Assembly (NCBI GenBank): GCA_949101405.1
Contig: CARYFM010000002.1
Location: 1 to 64,000, forward strand
Direction: 5' to 3'
DNA length: 64,000 nucleotides
Source of the DNA: an uncultured Candidatus Saccharibacteria bacterium
GTDB lineage: Bacteria; Patescibacteriota; Saccharimonadia; Saccharimonadales; Saccharimonadaceae
The stretch's first letter is position 1; each line of letters begins with the position of its first letter. A program made the translations under genes and the position numbers. A model generated the notes under the pieces. The model did not search any database and was not told the DNA's origin. It was given only the letters and a program-made list of their open reading frames with translations. Positions 61,338 to 64,000 of this stretch are shown here, in pieces.

Positions 61338-63239
61338 TTACGATAAATCTAGTACACCAATATTTTGCAACCCGCCTGTATTACGTGCTTCTAGTTTAAG
61401 ATAATGTAAAGCATCCACATTTGCAGCTAAATGCCGACCTAGGGCTGCCTGGGCGGCTTTTACATTCTCTGGATCGCCCTTCCAGGTTGCTAACACCGGC
61501 TCTTCCAAGGCTCGCGAAAACGCAAACGTCACTGGCCAAGGGAACGGTGAATTTTGCATCACTGCAGTCAAATTTCGGGTGGCAGACTTTGGATCCATAC
61601 CGCCACTCAGCAACAACACTCCAGCCAGAAACTTCGGCACTGCATGTCGCAAGATCGCTGCCGTAGCCATGCCAATTTCATTTGGTACTGCCTGTGTTTC
61701 TGCTCCGCGTCCATTACTAATCATGTTGCATTTTAGCAAACAGCCTACCAAATCCACTCGACGTTGTGCTAACTTCTCAAATACCGTATCCAGCACGCGT
61801 GCTGTCACTTCGGCCGCTTTTTCTAGCGCAAAATCTCCACCTGGTAAAATATCAGTCTCTACTACTGGCACCAAGCCTGCCAATTGACATTCCTTTGCAA
61901 ATCCAGCCAACTCGTCTGCATTGGTCTGCACTGCCACAAAGCCCGGCTCATCTTTGGCAATGCGAAACGCTGCTCGCCACTTCGCAAACCGAAATCCCAT
62001 ATTATAGTAATCCCTCAGCCGCTCCGCTAGTCCATCTTGCCCCAAAGTATGAGTCTCGTCACTATTTTTGAGCGCAGCTAGGCCAAAATCCGCCTTAATC
62101 CCAGGTATAATTCCCAAGTCCGTCACATATTCTAACAACGAGCGACCATTCGGCAACTTCTGCTCCCGATTCTCATCCGACAAAATCACCCCACTAATAG
62201 CATCGCGTATCCCAGGTGCAGTTATCATCATACGGTAAACTTCACGCCGGTTCTGGATATTATTCTTAATCTGGAACTTTTCCAAACGCTTCGCCAAACT
62301 ATTACTCGACTCATCTACCGCTAGTAGCCCTTTGCTAGAAGTCATCAGGGAACGAGTAATCAACTTCAGGTTTGCCCGTTTCTCCAGTTCTTTTTTAGCC
62401 AGCTCCTGTAACTTCTCCGCCGAAAGTGTACCATCTAGGCTAGCTTGCTCAGCGTTAATCTTCGCCCAGAGTACTGCATCAGCTGGACTTCCGCCCGCTG
62501 TCACTACACCAAGCACAGTCGCTACAATCGTAGAATACACTGTTAAATGTGTCATCATATCAGCACGATCCAGGCTCCAGCTCTCCTCAGCCTCACCCAG
62601 AGTGATTTTGCGCGGACTAATATGGCACACTAGCTGCGTATTTGGCTTGTCTAGTTCAACTTTATCCACAATCTTTTCTTCTACATGCACCGGTGGTTCA
62701 TCTTCCACGAATAGAATATCTGCCAACTGCGCCAACTTCTGGTCAACTGGTGTGTGTTGCTTGGCTATATGCACCGCCAGCTTAGTACCACCAGAAAACT
62801 TCAAGAAATTCTTTAGCTCATCCACTAATCGATCGGAAACATTAGTCGAGCGGTCAATCAAAATCCACTCTGGCGTCCCCTTAGGCATCGTCCAATCTGT
62901 CGTTTTCCGCTCACTAGGTACGAAATAAGTGATCCCACCTTTGTGTGAAAAAATATAACGGTAATCTGCTGGATCGTTCGACCAAGAAATTTCTCCAGCT
63001 TTCGTTTCGCTCTTAGAGTTCAAAATTGCCGCATCCACCCCGAGTTTATTCAAGACTGACAGGGAAACTGCCGCACCGCCAAATACACTCGTCCGCTTAA
63101 AAAAGCTATGCGTCTCACCATTAAAAGCCAGCTCCAACCAGCTAATACCACGGTCATCTGTTTCAAAATCATTCTGCCGCTCATCTAGCTTTAGATAGAC
63201 GTCCTTTAGCACGTTCCCAATAATCAAAATCTTGCTCAT
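61338..63239 (-). CDS. fusion of a PfkB-like domain and class I fructose-bisphosphate aldolase
   Basis: 633 aa from ATG 63239, 6 nt after TATAAT (63246-63251); an upstream in-frame ATG at 63269 lies before the promoter. Residues ~1-290: PfkB/ribokinase fold (ILIIGNVLKDVYLKL, FGGAAVSLSVLNKLG), but the expected D-T-x-GAGD region reads DRADMMTHLTVYST, so the catalytic Asp and anion hole seem missing. Residues ~300-633: class I aldolase with SSKGLLAVDES, IKADFGLA, AKWRAAF and LLKCNMIS, where the Lys should form the Schiff base. The aldolase should be active; the kinase part may be regulatory or structural. Confidence 0.9.
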   Translation of the reverse strand: MSKILIIGNVLKDVYLKLDERQNDFETDDRGISWLELAFNGETHSFFKRTSVFGGAAVSLSVLNKLGVDAAILNSKSETKAGEISWSNDPADYRYIFSHKGGITYFVPSERKTTDWTMPKGTPEWILIDRSTNVSDRLVDELKNFLKFSGGTKLAVHIAKQHTPVDQKLAQLADILFVEDEPPVHVEEKIVDKVELDKPNTQLVCHISPRKITLGEAEESWSLDRADMMTHLTVYSTIVATVLGVVTAGGSPADAVLWAKINAEQASLDGTLSAEKLQELAKKELEKRANLKLITRSLMTSSKGLLAVDESSNSLAKRLEKFQIKNNIQNRREVYRMMITAPGIRDAISGVILSDENREQKLPNGRSLLEYVTDLGIIPGIKADFGLAALKNSDETHTLGQDGLAERLRDYYNMGFRFAKWRAAFRIAKDEPGFVAVQTNADELAGFAKECQLAGLVPVVETDILPGGDFALEKAAEVTARVLDTVFEKLAQRRVDLVGCLLKCNMISNGRGAETQAVPNEIGMATAAILRHAVPKFLAGVLLLSGGMDPKSATRNLTAVMQNSPFPWPVTFAFSRALEEPVLATWKGDPENVKAAQAALGRHLAANVDALHYLKLEARNTGGLQNIGVLDLS

Positions 63240-63276
63240 GCTAACATTATAGCATAGTTCTTTTAGCATTAACGTA

Positions 63277-63305
63277 TTGACTTTTTGCTAAATGTGTGCT
63301 ACAAT
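63277..63305 (+). promoter_or_regulatory. promoter of orphan gene 63345
   Basis: TTGACT (63277-63282), 17 bp, TACAAT (63300-63305). Confidence 0.8.
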
Positions 63306-63344
63306 AAAAAGAGAACCTGTATTCTACATTAACGGAGGTGGATT

Positions 63345-64000
63345 ATGGATACAAGTAACATTAAAAATGAGGAACTTATCGCAATCTACGCCATTGATTA
63401 TTTCGTTGCATTGTTTGACATCAGTACAAACTTCACTTCCACAAGCGAAAAAATTTTGGCGAGGCCAGGATATCGTGATTCTAATTGGGCTAAAAATCTC
63501 TTTATCACCATGAGACCAGCCAACCGTCTTTTATCGAGCGGGCATTATGCCCCCAAAGATGAGTCGGAGCTCAGACTACTCAAAGTTTTAACTTGCGCGT
63601 CTGATGCTGATCTCGACGAGATACTGAGCCGGGAAATTGTCGCAATATTTTGCGCCGCCGATAATATTTTGGCTAGTATGTATCACGAAAATATTCTCTA
63701 TAAACAGTATCGGATTGCCAAGGATAGCCATAAAGACACAAGGCGGTTGCATCGCGCGCAGCTGAGGTTTTCCAAGCTCAAAAAGCATTTTCTCAGCGTG
63801 GCATTTGACGGCAATCTCACCAAGGTGCAGTCAGAAAAATTCAGAGTAGAGCATTTACCTAGCAAAACCTCAATTTTGCGCGATGCTCTTACTATAGCAC
63901 CAGTGATTTATCAATATTGCCCCAGATATTTGACTTCTGATTGGTCGTTGGTAGCCAACATGCGTCAAAAATATCGGAGCCAAATTGAGCTTTGCGAAGC
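63345..64000 (+). CDS. orphan hypothetical protein, cut by the window end
   Basis: 218 codons are visible from ATG 63345 (GGAGG 6 nt upstream), with no stop before the end. It begins MDTSNIKNEELIAIYAIDYF. Mostly helical and soluble, rich in Leu, Ser, Arg and Lys, with LRLLKVLTCASDADLDEILSR and FCAADNILASMYHENI. No family recognised. Promoter and ribosome site are of the type shared by the other solitary genes here. Confidence 0.7.
   Translation, partial: MDTSNIKNEELIAIYAIDYFVALFDISTNFTSTSEKILARPGYRDSNWAKNLFITMRPANRLLSSGHYAPKDESELRLLKVLTCASDADLDEILSREIVAIFCAADNILASMYHENILYKQYRIAKDSHKDTRRLHRAQLRFSKLKKHFLSVAFDGNLTKVQSEKFRVEHLPSKTSILRDALTIAPVIYQYCPRYLTSDWSLVANMRQKYRSQIELCE

Overview
The window looks like a chromosomal segment of a Candidatus Saccharibacteria (TM7, Patescibacteria/CPR) genome. 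This is inferred from gene content, not from a marker phylogeny: compact core genes, several shortened enzymes (an alanyl-tRNA synthetase without its C-terminal domains), a pseudopilin operon, a G5/DUF348 lytic-transglycosylase-like wall protein, and FISUMP-type C-terminal sequences. The standard genetic code fits every frame. Two expression styles are visible. Many housekeeping genes have a -10 box 6-10 nt before ATG and no Shine-Dalgarno, so their mRNAs are probably leaderless. A second set of isolated orphan genes has near-consensus TTGACA-N17-TACAAT promoters, structured leaders of about 100-240 nt and strong Shine-Dalgarno sites.

Layout: 117-7494 pseudopilin/surface operon; 7538-9978 rubrerythrin and TypA; 10052-10658 an inverted-repeat unit with two FISUMP 3' fragments; 10684-15050 TatD, a hypothetical protein, cysteine desulfurase and MnmA; 15058-15544 a promoter/structured-RNA/FISUMP cassette unit; 15584-17482 AlaS; 17664-22402 three orphan genes, an MFS transporter and a second RNA/cassette unit; 22492-28697 tRNA-Pro, DsbA-like protein, UvrD, transglycosylase-like protein, RsmA and a membrane protein; 28753-33462 MetG, LtaS-like enzyme, aquaporin and a small membrane protein; 33493-38713 PheS, PheT, FKBP and a TrxB-like reductase; 38756-44341 orphan gene, exonuclease I and UvrA; 44431-51051 a surface module with MerR regulator, invertible switch and anchored proteins; 51115-51289 tRNA-Val and tRNA-Lys; 51430-52900 a foreign-looking insertion; 53166-54190 a second inverted-repeat unit and a third RNA/cassette unit; 54212-60047 YjbR-like protein, methyltransferase, tRNA-Arg, tRNA-Glu, Pyk, Pgk and ribosomal protein L25; 60138-64000 orphan genes and a PfkB-like/class I aldolase fusion.

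The most unusual content falls in four groups. (1) Seven scattered ~200-bp FISUMP 3'-end cassettes belong to two architectures. Three copies sit behind their own promoter and a conserved ~240-265-nt RNA with a covarying stem and an exposed anti-Shine-Dalgarno-like CACTCCTCC motif. Four copies form two divergent pairs bounded by terminal inverted repeats. The cassettes vary codon by codon between fixed ends, which suggests a surface-protein diversification system (gene-conversion reservoir or diversity-generating-retroelement templates). No reverse transcriptase or intact target gene lies in the window. (2) A tyrosine recombinase lies between perfect 155-bp inverted repeats, each holding the 5' end of a secreted-protein gene. 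Only one side has a complete promoter, as expected for a phase-variation switch. (3) Small multi-hairpin palindromes are inserted in frame in iscS-like, mnmA and probably trxB-like genes, resembling Rickettsia palindromic elements. (4) A PfkB-like domain that appears to lack its GAGD catalytic motif is fused to class I fructose-bisphosphate aldolase.

Metabolic and housekeeping genes are ordinary: lower glycolysis (pyk, pgk, aldolase), tRNA charging (alaS, metG, pheST), tRNA thiolation (desulfurase-mnmA), DNA repair (uvrA, uvrD/pcrA, sbcB), redox (rubrerythrin, TrxB-like, DsbA-like) and envelope functions.
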